Source: Pseudomonas putida
Lineage (GTDB): Bacteria > Pseudomonadota > Gammaproteobacteria > Pseudomonadales > Pseudomonadaceae
Direction: 5' to 3'
Assembly (NCBI RefSeq): GCF_001941965.1
Contig: NZ_MKZO01000036.1
Location: 1 to 64,000 of the forward strand
DNA: 64,000 nt
Part shown: positions 7,878 through 15,881 of the stretch, piece by piece
How positions within the stretch are numbered: position 1 is the first letter of the stretch
Layout: each line of letters begins with the position of its first letter
The notes under the pieces: model-generated
Told to the model about the DNA's origin: nothing
What the model saw: the letters and a program-made list of their open reading frames with translations, nothing else
The model's database searches: none
Translations under genes and position numbers: made by a program

Positions 7878-9233
7878 ATGCCCGCGAACCGTATCTGGCT
7901 GAAAAATCCCCTCGCCATCTTCACCGCCAACGAGCTCGACGCCCGCGGCGGGCTGGTCATCGAAGACGGCGCCATCCGTGAAGTCCTTGCCCTGGGCCAG
8001 GTGCCCTTCCTGCGCTGCGAGCAGACCTTCGATGCCCGCGAGCACGTGGTCCTGCCGGGCCTGATCAACACCCATCACCATTTCTACCAGACCCTCACCC
8101 GCGCCTGGGCACCCGTGGTCAACCAGCCCTTGTTTCCCTGGCTGAAGACCCTGTACCCGGTCTGGGCACGGCTGACCCCGGCACGTCTGGAACTGGCGAC
8201 CCAGGTAGCCCTCACCGAACTGCTGCTGTCCGGCTGCACCACCGCCGCCGACCATCACTACCTGTTCCCCGAGGGCCTGGAGAACGCCATCGACGTGCAG
8301 GTCGAAGCCGTGCGCAAGCTGGGCATGCGCGCCATGCTCACCCGCGGCTCCATGAGCCTGGGCGAAGCCGACGGCGGCCTGCCACCGCAACAGACGGTGC
8401 AGCAGGGCGAAATCATCCTGGCCGACAGCCAGCGACTTATCCACAGCTACCACGAGCGTGGCGCAGGGGCGCGGATCCAGATCGCCCTGGCGCCCTGCTC
8501 CCCCTTCTCGGTCACCCCGGAAATCATGCGCGCCAGCGCCGAACTGGCCGAGGAACTGGACGTGCGCCTGCACACCCACCTCGCCGAGACCCTCGATGAA
8601 GAGGACTTCTGCCTGCAGCGCTTCGGCCTGCGCACCGTGGATTACCTCGACAGCGTCGGCTGGCTCGGCCCGCGCACCTGGCTGGCTCACGGCATCCACT
8701 TCAATGCCGGTGAAATAGCCCGTCTTGGTGCAGCCGGCACCGGGGTCTGCCACTGCCCGAGCTCGAACATGCGCCTGGCCTCGGGTATCTGCCCCACCGT
8801 CGAACTGACCGATGCCGGCGCACCGGTAGGTATCGGCGTGGACGGCTCGGCCTCCAACGACGCCTCCAACATGATCCTCGAAGCGCGCCAGGCCCTGTAC
8901 CTGCAACGCCTGCGCTACGGCGCCGAGGCCATCACCCCCGAACGCGTGCTGAGCTGGGCCACCCGCGGCTCGGCCAGGCTGCTGGGTCGCAGCGATATCG
9001 GCGAACTGGCGGTGGGCAAGCAGGCCGACCTGGCGCTGTTCAAGCTCGACGAGCTGCGCTTCTCCGGCAGCCACGACCCGCTCTCTGCCCTGATCCTGTG
9101 CGGCGCCGACCGTGCCGACCGGGTGATGATCGGCGGCCAGTGGCGGGTGGTCGATGGCCAGGTCGAGGGCCTGGACCTTCAGGAACTGATCCTCAAGCAT
9201 CGCAAGGCCGCCGCACAACTGATCGCCGGCTGA
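7878..9233 (+). CDS. 8-oxoguanine deaminase (amidohydrolase superfamily)
   Basis: 451 aa with the metal-binding motifs of amidohydrolases: PGLINTHHHFYQT (HxH) near residue 60, LHTHLAET, HGIHF, and the final metal aspartate in GIGVDGSASND near residue 320. The overall sequence matches the family of P. aeruginosa PA0142, an enzyme shown to deaminate 8-oxoguanine to urate; this assignment relies on recall of that family, and guanine or other aminopurine deamination is the alternative. The start has an AGAGGAG 8 nt upstream. The adenine deaminase follows 110 bp later. Confidence 0.85.
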   Translation: MPANRIWLKNPLAIFTANELDARGGLVIEDGAIREVLALGQVPFLRCEQTFDAREHVVLPGLINTHHHFYQTLTRAWAPVVNQPLFPWLKTLYPVWARLTPARLELATQVALTELLLSGCTTAADHHYLFPEGLENAIDVQVEAVRKLGMRAMLTRGSMSLGEADGGLPPQQTVQQGEIILADSQRLIHSYHERGAGARIQIALAPCSPFSVTPEIMRASAELAEELDVRLHTHLAETLDEEDFCLQRFGLRTVDYLDSVGWLGPRTWLAHGIHFNAGEIARLGAAGTGVCHCPSSNMRLASGICPTVELTDAGAPVGIGVDGSASNDASNMILEARQALYLQRLRYGAEAITPERVLSWATRGSARLLGRSDIGELAVGKQADLALFKLDELRFSGSHDPLSALILCGADRADRVMIGGQWRVVDGQVEGLDLQELILKHRKAAAQLIAG

Positions 9234-9343
9234 CGGCCTGCGGGGCACGGCGCTTGCAGAGTTGAACTTGCCGGTCAGGTTTCACCGCACCGGCCTGACA
9301 ACCCCTGTAGAATGTGCCGATTGCACCTGATGAGATTTCCCAC

Positions 9344-10297
9344 ATGTACGACTGGCTTAACGCGCTGCCCAAGGCAGAACTGCACCTTCACCTGGAAGGT
9401 TCGCTGGAGCCCGAGCTGCTGTTCGCCCTGGCCGAACGCAACAAGATCGCCCTGCCGTGGAACGATGTCGAAACCCTGCGCGGGGCCTATGCGTTCAACA
9501 ACCTGCAGGAGTTCCTCGACCTGTACTACCAGGGCGCCGACGTGCTGCGCACCGAGCAGGACTTCTACGACCTGACCTGGGCCTACCTGCAACGCTGCAA
9601 GGCGCAGAACGTCATCCACACCGAGCCGTTCTTCGACCCGCAGACCCACACCGACCGTGGCATTCCCTTCGAAGTGGTGCTCGACGGCATCACCCGCGCC
9701 CTGAAGGATGGCCGCGAGCAACTGGGCATCGGCAGCGGCCTGATCCTCAGCTTCCTGCGTCACCTCAGCGAGGAAGAAGCGCACAAGACCCTCGACCAGG
9801 CCCTGCCCTTCCGCGATGCCTTCGTTGCCGTCGGCCTCGACAGCTCGGAAATGGGCCATCCGCCGAGCAAGTTCCAGCGCGTCTTCGATCGCGCCCGCAG
9901 CGAAGGCTTCCTGACCGTGGCCCACGCCGGCGAAGAAGGCCCGCCCGAGTACATCTGGGAAGCCCTCGACCTGCTGAAGATCCAGCGTATCGACCACGGC
10001 GTGCGCGCCATCGAGGACGAACGCCTGATGCAGCGGATCATCGACGAGCAGATCCCGCTGACGGTGTGCCCGCTGTCCAACACCAAGCTCTGCGTGTTCG
10101 ACCATATGAGCCAGCACAACATCCTCGACATGCTCGAGCGTGGCGTGAAGGTCACCGTCAACTCGGACGACCCGGCCTACTTCGGTGGCTATGTCACCGA
10201 GAACTTCCACGCCCTGCACACCCACCTGGGCATGAGCGAAGACCAGGCCCGCCGTCTGGCACAGAACAGCCTGGACGCCCGTCTGGTCAAGGCCTGA
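9344..10297 (+). CDS. adenine deaminase (adenosine deaminase superfamily)
   Basis: 317 aa from the ATG at 9344; a GTG-initiated extension to 9314 would only add a non-conserved leader. The ADA signature is complete: KAELHLHLEGS, HAGEEG, the Asp-His of IDHGVRA, and the final metal site SDDPAYF. The size and sequence match the short adenine deaminases, such as P. aeruginosa PA0148, which act on the free base adenine rather than on adenosine. It converts adenine to hypoxanthine for salvage and pairs functionally with the upstream oxopurine deaminase. Confidence 0.9.
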   Translation: MYDWLNALPKAELHLHLEGSLEPELLFALAERNKIALPWNDVETLRGAYAFNNLQEFLDLYYQGADVLRTEQDFYDLTWAYLQRCKAQNVIHTEPFFDPQTHTDRGIPFEVVLDGITRALKDGREQLGIGSGLILSFLRHLSEEEAHKTLDQALPFRDAFVAVGLDSSEMGHPPSKFQRVFDRARSEGFLTVAHAGEEGPPEYIWEALDLLKIQRIDHGVRAIEDERLMQRIIDEQIPLTVCPLSNTKLCVFDHMSQHNILDMLERGVKVTVNSDDPAYFGGYVTENFHALHTHLGMSEDQARRLAQNSLDARLVKA

Positions 10298-10304
10298 GGC
10301 ACAC

Positions 10305-11024
10305 TCAGCCCATCCGCAGGGGCGGCGGCATCCGGGCGATCTGCTGGATGCCGCGCAAGCCTACGGTGGTCACCTGGGCAGCGCGGGTTTCGTCCGTGAC
10401 CCGCACCCAGCCGGACTGCACGAACAACTTGAGCACGCTGCTGCCCAAGGCGCCTCCCAGGTGCGGGCGGCGCTCGTCCACTTCGCTGCAACAACTGCAC
10501 AGGCTGCACAGCCGGCGATCACGTTGCGCCAGGGCATCGATGAAGATGCCCTGGCTGGCGAACTCCTCGCGTCCGGTCAGGGTGATCTCCAGTTGCTGCT
10601 CGGTCTGCTGCAGCCATTGCGCGTCCAGCAGACGCTGGAGCAGATCCGCCGCCACTTCCCCGCCCAGGTGGTCCCGACACAAACGCGCCTTGCGCATCGC
10701 CAGGGGCACGGCGATGACCGGCTGCCTGGTCGGCAACGACTCGTGCTCGCGGATCGTCACGCTGGCCAGGGCCTCGACGGCGGTACCGATTTCCGGGGCC
10801 GCCAGGCGGAAATAACGCTTGCGCCCACGGGCTTCGCGCTTGAGCAGACCACTGGCCGACAACCGGGCCAGGTGCGCGCAGGCCGATGAAGGGGTAAGCC
10901 CGGCAAGCAGGGCCAACTCCTCCGACGGACGCGCCACTCCATCGATCAGTGCCCAGAGCATGGCGCTGCGTTTCGGGTCGGCCATCAAACTGGCCACCTG
11001 GCTGATGCTGGCTATCGGTTGCAT
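10305..11024 (-). CDS. ArsR family winged-helix regulator
   Basis: 239 aa, longer than a minimal ArsR protein. Residues ~5-80 form the winged helix (KRSAMLWALIDGVARPSEELALLAGLTPSSACAHL...). The C-terminal half is unusual in carrying a cysteine cluster (CSLCSCC at about residue 175), a plausible metal or thiol sensing site. It converges with the adenine deaminase, ending 7 bp away, so they are not cotranscribed. A GGGAG ribosome-binding site precedes the ATG. Target genes are not evident. Confidence 0.82.
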   Translation of the reverse strand: MQPIASISQVASLMADPKRSAMLWALIDGVARPSEELALLAGLTPSSACAHLARLSASGLLKREARGRKRYFRLAAPEIGTAVEALASVTIREHESLPTRQPVIAVPLAMRKARLCRDHLGGEVAADLLQRLLDAQWLQQTEQQLEITLTGREEFASQGIFIDALAQRDRRLCSLCSCCSEVDERRPHLGGALGSSVLKLFVQSGWVRVTDETRAAQVTTVGLRGIQQIARMPPPLRMG

Positions 11025-11436
11025 GTGTCCACTCCCTGCGTAATCGTCATTGGCGAATTAGGTTCCCCTCTATCCAGGACTGGACAGGAGTTGCTGCGCG
11101 ACAGGGCATCCAGCCCTGGTCCAGCCGAGGAAACGTTGTCTTGATGGCGCTGATTGCCCGGCCCAGTATAAGCATGCTGACTTTCGAGAATCGCGGCTGT
11201 TTTGCGACAGATCGCCGAAGGTTTGCCAACCCTCTGCGTCCACGTGACAGGGCGCTGCCGGCCACGCAAGTGCCTGGAAATGCCCGCAAGAGCCCATGAA
11301 TTCACGGATGCGTGGAATGTGGGAAATAGTGCTCGAGAAGTTCGCCCGAGTAGTCGCCCTACATGGGAAGTAATGATGTCTCTCAAGCAAATGCGCAGTG
11401 GATGTAAGACCCTGCCAATAATCAAACACGCTGCGT
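11025..11436. other. 412-bp intergenic region without a supported gene
   Basis: Several open frames cross this stretch, but none has a good ribosome-binding site, family resemblance or Pseudomonas-like codon use. Its base composition is lower in G+C than its neighbours. It presumably holds the promoter of the ArsR gene. I see no strong hairpin or repeat in it. Confidence 0.4.
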
Positions 11437-12357
11437 TTAAAGTTCATCGAGCAAGGTACGACAACGCTCCTTGAGCAAAGCGCTCAAGAGTTGTACCGGC
11501 TTGCCCAGCTGGGCCCGATGGGTACACAAAAGGTTTAGCGGCGTTGACTCGCCACGGTAGTGCGCAAGCACTACCCGCAAGCGCCCGGCACGCACATCGG
11601 CGGCGACGTCCAGCCAGGATTTGTAGGCAATCCCTGCGCCCGCCAGGGCCCAGCGCCTGACCACGTCGGCGTCGTCGCAGAAGCGGTCGCCGCGGACCAG
11701 CACGCCCTCCTCCTGCCCATCCAGATGAAAGCGCCAATGGTCATGCACACCGCTGCCCAACTGGTACAGCAGGCAATTGTGCTCGCCCAGTTGCGCCACG
11801 CTGCGCGGTTCGCCATGTCGCGCCAGGTAATCCGGCGAAGCGCAGACCACCCGGCGGTTGTCCGGGCACAGCGGCACCGCCACCAGGCTGGAATCTTCCG
11901 GCGCACCGTAGCGCAGGGCGATATCCACCGGCTGGCGGAACAGGTCGGCATTGCGATCGCCGAGCAGCAGGCGCACGTTGAGCAGCGGGTGATCCCTCTG
12001 CAATTCGTCAAGCCAGGGCAGCAAGACATTGCGTCCGAAGTCCGACGGCGCCGACAACTGCAGGACGCCGCTGATCTCGTCCTGCTCCCGGGCCAGCAGG
12101 CGCCGCCCCTCATCGAGGCTGGCCAGGGCCACCCGCGCATGGGCAAGAAAGCCCTCGCCCTCGGCGGTCAGGCGCAGGCTGCGGGTGGAGCGGGCCAATA
12201 AACGCGCGCCCAGTTGCGCCTCCAGACGCTTGAGCGCCGCGCTGGCTACTGCCGGCGACAGGTCCAGCAGGCGCGCCGCCGCCGACAGGCTGCCCTGCTC
12301 GGCAGCGCGGACAAAGAGTTGCAGGTCATCGAAACGCAGCACGGGCGCCGCCTCCAT
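11437..12357 (-). CDS. LysR-type transcriptional regulator
   Basis: 306 aa from the ATG at 12357. The N-terminal HTH covers residues ~8-65 (LQLFVRAAEQGSLSAAARLLDLSPAVASAALKRLE) and the effector domain follows. It is of the group that regulates neighbouring oxidoreductases. It is divergent from a quinone-reductase-like gene, and a perfect palindrome abuts its start codon. There is no recognisable ribosome-binding site at the ATG, so expression may be low or the message leaderless. Confidence 0.9.
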   Translation of the reverse strand: MEAAPVLRFDDLQLFVRAAEQGSLSAAARLLDLSPAVASAALKRLEAQLGARLLARSTRSLRLTAEGEGFLAHARVALASLDEGRRLLAREQDEISGVLQLSAPSDFGRNVLLPWLDELQRDHPLLNVRLLLGDRNADLFRQPVDIALRYGAPEDSSLVAVPLCPDNRRVVCASPDYLARHGEPRSVAQLGEHNCLLYQLGSGVHDHWRFHLDGQEEGVLVRGDRFCDDADVVRRWALAGAGIAYKSWLDVAADVRAGRLRVVLAHYRGESTPLNLLCTHRAQLGKPVQLLSALLKERCRTLLDEL

Positions 12358-12376
12358 TTTCAAAATAATTTTGAAA
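12358..12376. promoter_or_regulatory. perfect 19-bp A/T palindrome at the LysR start codon
   Basis: TTTCAAAA, 3 bp, TTTTGAAA: a perfect 8-bp inverted repeat directly upstream of the LysR start, within the 102-bp divergent region to the dehydrogenase. It fits an operator for autoregulation and for control of the dehydrogenase (inference). Confidence 0.55.
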
Positions 12377-12459
12377 GTTTCTGCGGTTTTAGCGGCTTTT
12401 AACCGGAAACGAAAGGATCAATCATGGCCGCCATCCACTTCTTCACAAGGACTCCCACA

Positions 12460-13473
12460 ATGAAAGCCATTGCCTACTACCAGTCGCTGCCGATCGAGGA
12501 CGCCGCCGCGCTGCAGGACCTCGAACTGCCCGCGCCCCAGCCAGGCCCGCGCGACCTGCTGGTGGAAGTCCGGGCGATCTCGGTCAACCCGGTGGACACC
12601 AAGGTGCGCCGCAATGTCCAGCCGGAGAACGGCGCCGCCAAGGTGCTGGGCTGGGACGTCGCCGGTGTGGTCACGGCCGTGGGCAGCGAGGTCAGCCTGT
12701 TCCAGCCGGGTGACAAGGTCTACTACGCCGGCTCCATCGCCCGTGCCGGCGGCAACAGCGAACTGCACGTGGTGGACGAGCGCATCGTCGGCCATATGCC
12801 GAAGACCCTGGGCTTCGCCGAAGCCGCTGCCCTGCCGCTGACCGCGATCACCGCCTGGGAGCTGCTGTTCGAGCGCCTGCAAATCGCCGAAGGCCAGGAT
12901 GACCTGGGCGAGAGCCTGCTGATCGTCGGCGCCGCCGGCGGTGTCGGTTCGATCCTCACCCAACTGGCCAGCCAGTTGACCGGGCTGAAGGTGATCGGTA
13001 CTGCATCCCGTCCTGAAACCCAGGCCTGGGCCCGCGAGCTGGGCGCCGACCTGGTGATCGACCACCGCCAGCCGCTGGCCGAGGCCCTGCGTGCAGAAGG
13101 CGTGGCGCAGGTAACCCATGTCGCCAGCCTGACCCAGACCGACCTGCACCTCGATCAACTGGTCGAAGCCCTGGCCCCGCAAGGCAAGCTGGCCCTGATC
13201 GACGATCCGAAGCAGCTCGACGTGGTCAAGCTCAAGCGCAAGAGCCTGTCGCTGCACTGGGAGTTCATGTACACCCGCTCGCTGTTCGAAACCCCGGACA
13301 TGCTGGAACAGCACAAGCTGCTCAACCGGGTCGCCGAGCTGATCGACGCAGGCACGCTGAAGACCACCCTGGGCGAGCATTTCGGCACCATCAACGCGGA
13401 AAACCTGCGTCGCGCCCATCAACTGCTGGAAAGCGGCGCGGCCAAGGGCAAGATCGTCCTCGAAGGCTTCTGA
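12460..13473 (+). CDS. zinc-type alcohol dehydrogenase-like / quinone oxidoreductase family protein
   Basis: 337 aa from the ATG at 12460 (AAGG 10 nt upstream); the reading frame is open further up but without conservation. MDR superfamily: an N-terminal GroES-like domain (residues ~1-125) and a Rossmann domain with GAAGGVGSILTQLA at about residue 160. The zinc ligands of true alcohol dehydrogenases are missing, which points to an NADPH-dependent quinone/enone reductase. It is divergent from its probable LysR regulator. Confidence 0.9.
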   Translation: MKAIAYYQSLPIEDAAALQDLELPAPQPGPRDLLVEVRAISVNPVDTKVRRNVQPENGAAKVLGWDVAGVVTAVGSEVSLFQPGDKVYYAGSIARAGGNSELHVVDERIVGHMPKTLGFAEAAALPLTAITAWELLFERLQIAEGQDDLGESLLIVGAAGGVGSILTQLASQLTGLKVIGTASRPETQAWARELGADLVIDHRQPLAEALRAEGVAQVTHVASLTQTDLHLDQLVEALAPQGKLALIDDPKQLDVVKLKRKSLSLHWEFMYTRSLFETPDMLEQHKLLNRVAELIDAGTLKTTLGEHFGTINAENLRRAHQLLESGAAKGKIVLEGF

Positions 13474-13584
13474 TCACCCGACGCACGGCATGACCGCCAG
13501 TCCGTGATTTGCTCCAGGTCATGTCGCGCGCAAGAGGCTCGCGCCTACAATCCAGCGACCTTTGCCAACCGGAGGTATGCCGCG

Positions 13585-13752
13585 ATGAAAGTAGTGCTCG
13601 ATGCGTCAGGCAAAAAACCGGACCGCCCATGGGAAGTCCGGCTTGATCAGCATGTCGTGAGTTTTCGCAGCGAGGCCGAAGCCCGGGCCTTCATCAGTAC
13701 CTTGCAGGCGCGGATCCGCGCCCCGCATCCGTTGTTCAGGCAGGCCGGCTGA
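13585..13752 (+). CDS. small hypothetical protein (55 aa)
   Basis: 55 aa beginning MKVVLDASGKKPDRPWEVRL, with an excellent GGAGGT 8 nt before the ATG. It is basic and soluble, without membrane segment or signal peptide. I do not recognise a named domain. Its last 17 bases overlap the 3' end of the convergent exporter gene. The strong ribosome-binding site and the charged, ordered composition support it as real. Confidence 0.65.
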   Translation: MKVVLDASGKKPDRPWEVRLDQHVVSFRSEAEARAFISTLQARIRAPHPLFRQAG

Positions 13753-14917
13753 GCTGCAGGCGGCGGGTCAGCGTAGCCGCTGTCACCGCCGCCACGCCGC
13801 ACAGGGTGATGACCATGGCCATGGGCATCGCGCTGCCATCGTGCAATACCCCCACCAATGCCGCCGCACCCGCGGCGACGCTGAACTGCAGGCAACCCAG
13901 CAATGCCGAAGCACTGCCCGCCCGTGCGCCCTGGCCATTCATGGCGCAGGCCGAAGCATTGGGGATGATGCAGCCGAGGCTGGCGATACAGACGAACAGC
14001 GGAATCAGCAACGGCCACAGCGCCTCGGTATGCAGGGCGCTGACGCCGAGCAGCACCAGGCCCGCCGCCAGGTACAGCCAGACCATCCGCGCCAGCAGGA
14101 AGGCCGGGCCACGCTTGGCCAGCAGGCGTGCATTGATCTGTGCAACCAGGATGAAGCCCGCCGCATTGGCGCCGAACAGCCAGCCATAGTGCTCGGCCGG
14201 CACGCCGTAGAGCTTGATGAAGACGAAGGGTGAGCCGGCAATATAGGCGAACATCCCGGCCATGGAGATCCCGCCGGTGATGGCATGACCGAGGAAACGC
14301 GGGTCCTTGAGCAGGCGCCAGTACTGGCCCAGGGCGCCGGACAGTGGCGGACGCGGCTGGTTGGCCGGCAGGCTTTCCGGCAGGCCGAGGGCCACGGCCA
14401 GGGTGCACAGGGCGCTGAACAGGGTCAGGGCGATGAAGATCGACTGCCAGCCATACACATTGACCAGCACCCCGCCGAGCATCGGCGCAAGGATTGGCGC
14501 CAGGCCCATGACCAGCATCAGTTGCGAGAAGACCTTGGCCGAGCCGACTGCATCGCACTTGTCGCTGACGATGGCCCGGGACAGGACCATCCCGGCGCAA
14601 CCGCCAAGGGCCTGGACGAAGCGGGCGGCGATCAAGGCGTCGAGGGTGGGCGCGTAGGCACAGGCCAGGGAGGCGACGGTGAACAGCACCACGCCGCCAA
14701 GCAGCGGGATACGCCGGCCGAAGCGGTCGGCAATCGGTCCGTAGGCGAGCTGGCCGATGGACAGGCCGAGGAAATAGGCGGCCAGGGTGCTCTGGATATG
14801 TTTTTCGTCGGTGCCGAAAGCCAGTGCCATGGCCGGGAAGCCGGGCAGATAGAAGTCGATCGCCAACGGCCCGAACGCACTCAGGGCGCCGAGGATCAGG
14901 ATGGTTCGCAGGTTCAT
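13736..14917 (-). CDS. Bcr/CflA family drug-resistance MFS transporter
   Basis: 393 aa with about 12 hydrophobic segments and the MFS signature after the second helix (AYGPIADRFGRRIPLL, residues ~58-73). Sequence and length fit the Bcr/CflA drug:proton antiporters of the inner membrane, which export sulphonamides, bicyclomycin or cysteine-related compounds; the substrate here is unknown. It is a single gene with the 5' side facing a REPIN. Its 3' end overlaps the small convergent gene by 17 bp. Confidence 0.9.
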   Translation of the reverse strand: MNLRTILILGALSAFGPLAIDFYLPGFPAMALAFGTDEKHIQSTLAAYFLGLSIGQLAYGPIADRFGRRIPLLGGVVLFTVASLACAYAPTLDALIAARFVQALGGCAGMVLSRAIVSDKCDAVGSAKVFSQLMLVMGLAPILAPMLGGVLVNVYGWQSIFIALTLFSALCTLAVALGLPESLPANQPRPPLSGALGQYWRLLKDPRFLGHAITGGISMAGMFAYIAGSPFVFIKLYGVPAEHYGWLFGANAAGFILVAQINARLLAKRGPAFLLARMVWLYLAAGLVLLGVSALHTEALWPLLIPLFVCIASLGCIIPNASACAMNGQGARAGSASALLGCLQFSVAAGAAALVGVLHDGSAMPMAMVITLCGVAAVTAATLTRRLQLSRPA

Positions 14918-14990
14918 GGGAATCCGTAGCTAGCTAAGCAAGTTGGCTAGTCTACCGGGGCACTGCTGGAGAGTTGTGAAAATTTGAGGG

Positions 14991-15067
14991 CCTCATCGCT
15001 GGCAAGCCAGCTCCCACAGGTTTTGCGGTGCACGCGATACCTGTGGGAGCTGGCTTGCCAGCGATGA
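14991..15067. repeat. REPIN (paired inverted REP elements)
   Basis: Two inverted copies of the REP core (ATCGCTGGCAAGCCAGC and complement), each with the adjoining CTCCCACAGG, face each other around a ~20-bp centre. It is extragenic, between the Bcr-type exporter and copZ. Such pairs are mobilised by RAYT transposases in fluorescens-type Pseudomonas; no RAYT gene is in this window. Confidence 0.9.
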
Positions 15068-15095
15068 GACCCGAAAGATCGATGAAGCTCCCGGA

Positions 15096-15293
15096 TCAGA
15101 TCACCCGAGCCTCATACCCCTCATCCCGGATCAACCCGAGAATCTGCTCGGTCGGCAGTTCACTCTTCACCGACACCTGCTTCTGCGCCAGGTCCACCTT
15201 GACCTCGGCACCCGCGTCCTCGCGCTGCACCGCGTTGGTCACCGCCTTGACGCAGTGGCCGCAGGTCATCCCTTCCACGTTGAATACTTGCAT
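15096..15293 (-). CDS. copZ: copper chaperone CopZ (heavy-metal-associated domain protein)
   Basis: 65 aa consisting of one HMA domain with the copper-binding motif GMTCGHC at residues ~8-14. CopZ-type proteins bind Cu(I) in the cytoplasm and hand it to the CopA ATPase. Its promoter on the minus strand has the 19-bp spacer and palindrome of CueR-controlled promoters. It is transcribed away from the copA side of the module. Confidence 0.93.
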   Translation of the reverse strand: MQVFNVEGMTCGHCVKAVTNAVQREDAGAEVKVDLAQKQVSVKSELPTEQILGLIRDEGYEARVI

Positions 15294-15323
15294 CGTTGCT
15301 GACTCCTGGTTGGATTTGTCCGC

Positions 15324-15354
15324 AGTCTCAAGCTTGCCACCGGGGCAAGGTCAA
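15324..15354 (-). promoter_or_regulatory. CueR-type promoter/operator of copZ
   Basis: On the minus strand a -35 TTGACC (15354-15349) and a -10-like GAGACT (15329-15324) are 19 bp apart. The spacer carries the inverted repeat ACCTTGCC-N5-GGCAAGCT (one mismatch). The overlong spacer and the ACCTTGCC half-site are the same as in the copA promoter, so both are probably activated by the CueR encoded downstream of copA. Confidence 0.85.
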
Positions 15355-15440
15355 GTTTGCCGTGATGCTGCCGGGCTGGAAATCCTTGCCCGGGTCGGCC
15401 AAGCTGCGTGCTTGTCGATTTATCAGCAGGAGTTTCAGCC

Positions 15441-15827
15441 ATGGGCAAGGCAGCACTCGGCCTTCTCGGTCTGCTCGGACTGTTCAGCCAGATCCCCCTG
15501 GCCAGCGCCGCAGGCCCGTCGGATTACAGCGTGATGATCATTTCCCGCGAGCGCCTGGAAGTGGCCACGTCCTGCGAGATCGGGATCTACCTTAACGACC
15601 AGCTCGCCGGACGCCTGTTCCAGGAGCAATCCACCTCCTTCAACCTGCCTGCAGGCAATGTCGCGGTGCGCCTGCGCCTGTTGCCGGGCCAGGCCCCGGG
15701 CTGCCTCAATGGCGTCGAGAACCAGCAAAGCCAGACGTTCACCCTGAAAGCCGGGCAGATCACCAAGTACCGCATCGCTACGGGCCAAACCGGCCTCTAC
15801 CTGAAACAGGCCAGCCTGGGCTATTGA
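15441..15827 (+). CDS. small secreted protein of unknown function beside copA
   Basis: 128 aa from the ATG at 15441 (CAGGAG 9 nt upstream). The N-terminus is a signal peptide (hydrophobic LGLLGLLGLFSQIP, cleavage likely after ASA at about residue 24). The mature part of ~105 residues is predicted all-beta by eye and includes two cysteines (CEIGIYLNDQ and GCLNG). No named family recognised. Its stop codon is part of the -35 element of the copA promoter, so it is tightly placed in the copper module; a periplasmic role in metal stress is a guess. Confidence 0.75.
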   Translation: MGKAALGLLGLLGLFSQIPLASAAGPSDYSVMIISRERLEVATSCEIGIYLNDQLAGRLFQEQSTSFNLPAGNVAVRLRLLPGQAPGCLNGVENQQSQTFTLKAGQITKYRIATGQTGLYLKQASLGY

Positions 15828-15854
15828 CCTTGCCAGCGTGGCAAGGTTGATGCT
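15824..15854 (+). promoter_or_regulatory. CueR-type promoter/operator of copA
   Basis: -35 TTGACC (15824-15829), a 19-bp spacer and a -10-like GATGCT (15849-15854). The spacer region holds a perfect inverted repeat ACCTTGCC-N5-GGCAAGGT (15827-15847). This is the standard architecture of CueR promoters, where copper-bound CueR untwists the long spacer. Confidence 0.88.
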
Positions 15855-15881
15855 GGAGGCCAGTCCACGGAGGAGAGCCCC

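Noticed and set aside
11070..11447. A 125-codon frame between the ArsR and LysR genes
   Set aside because: No ribosome-binding site and no recognisable protein character; it also runs into the LysR gene.
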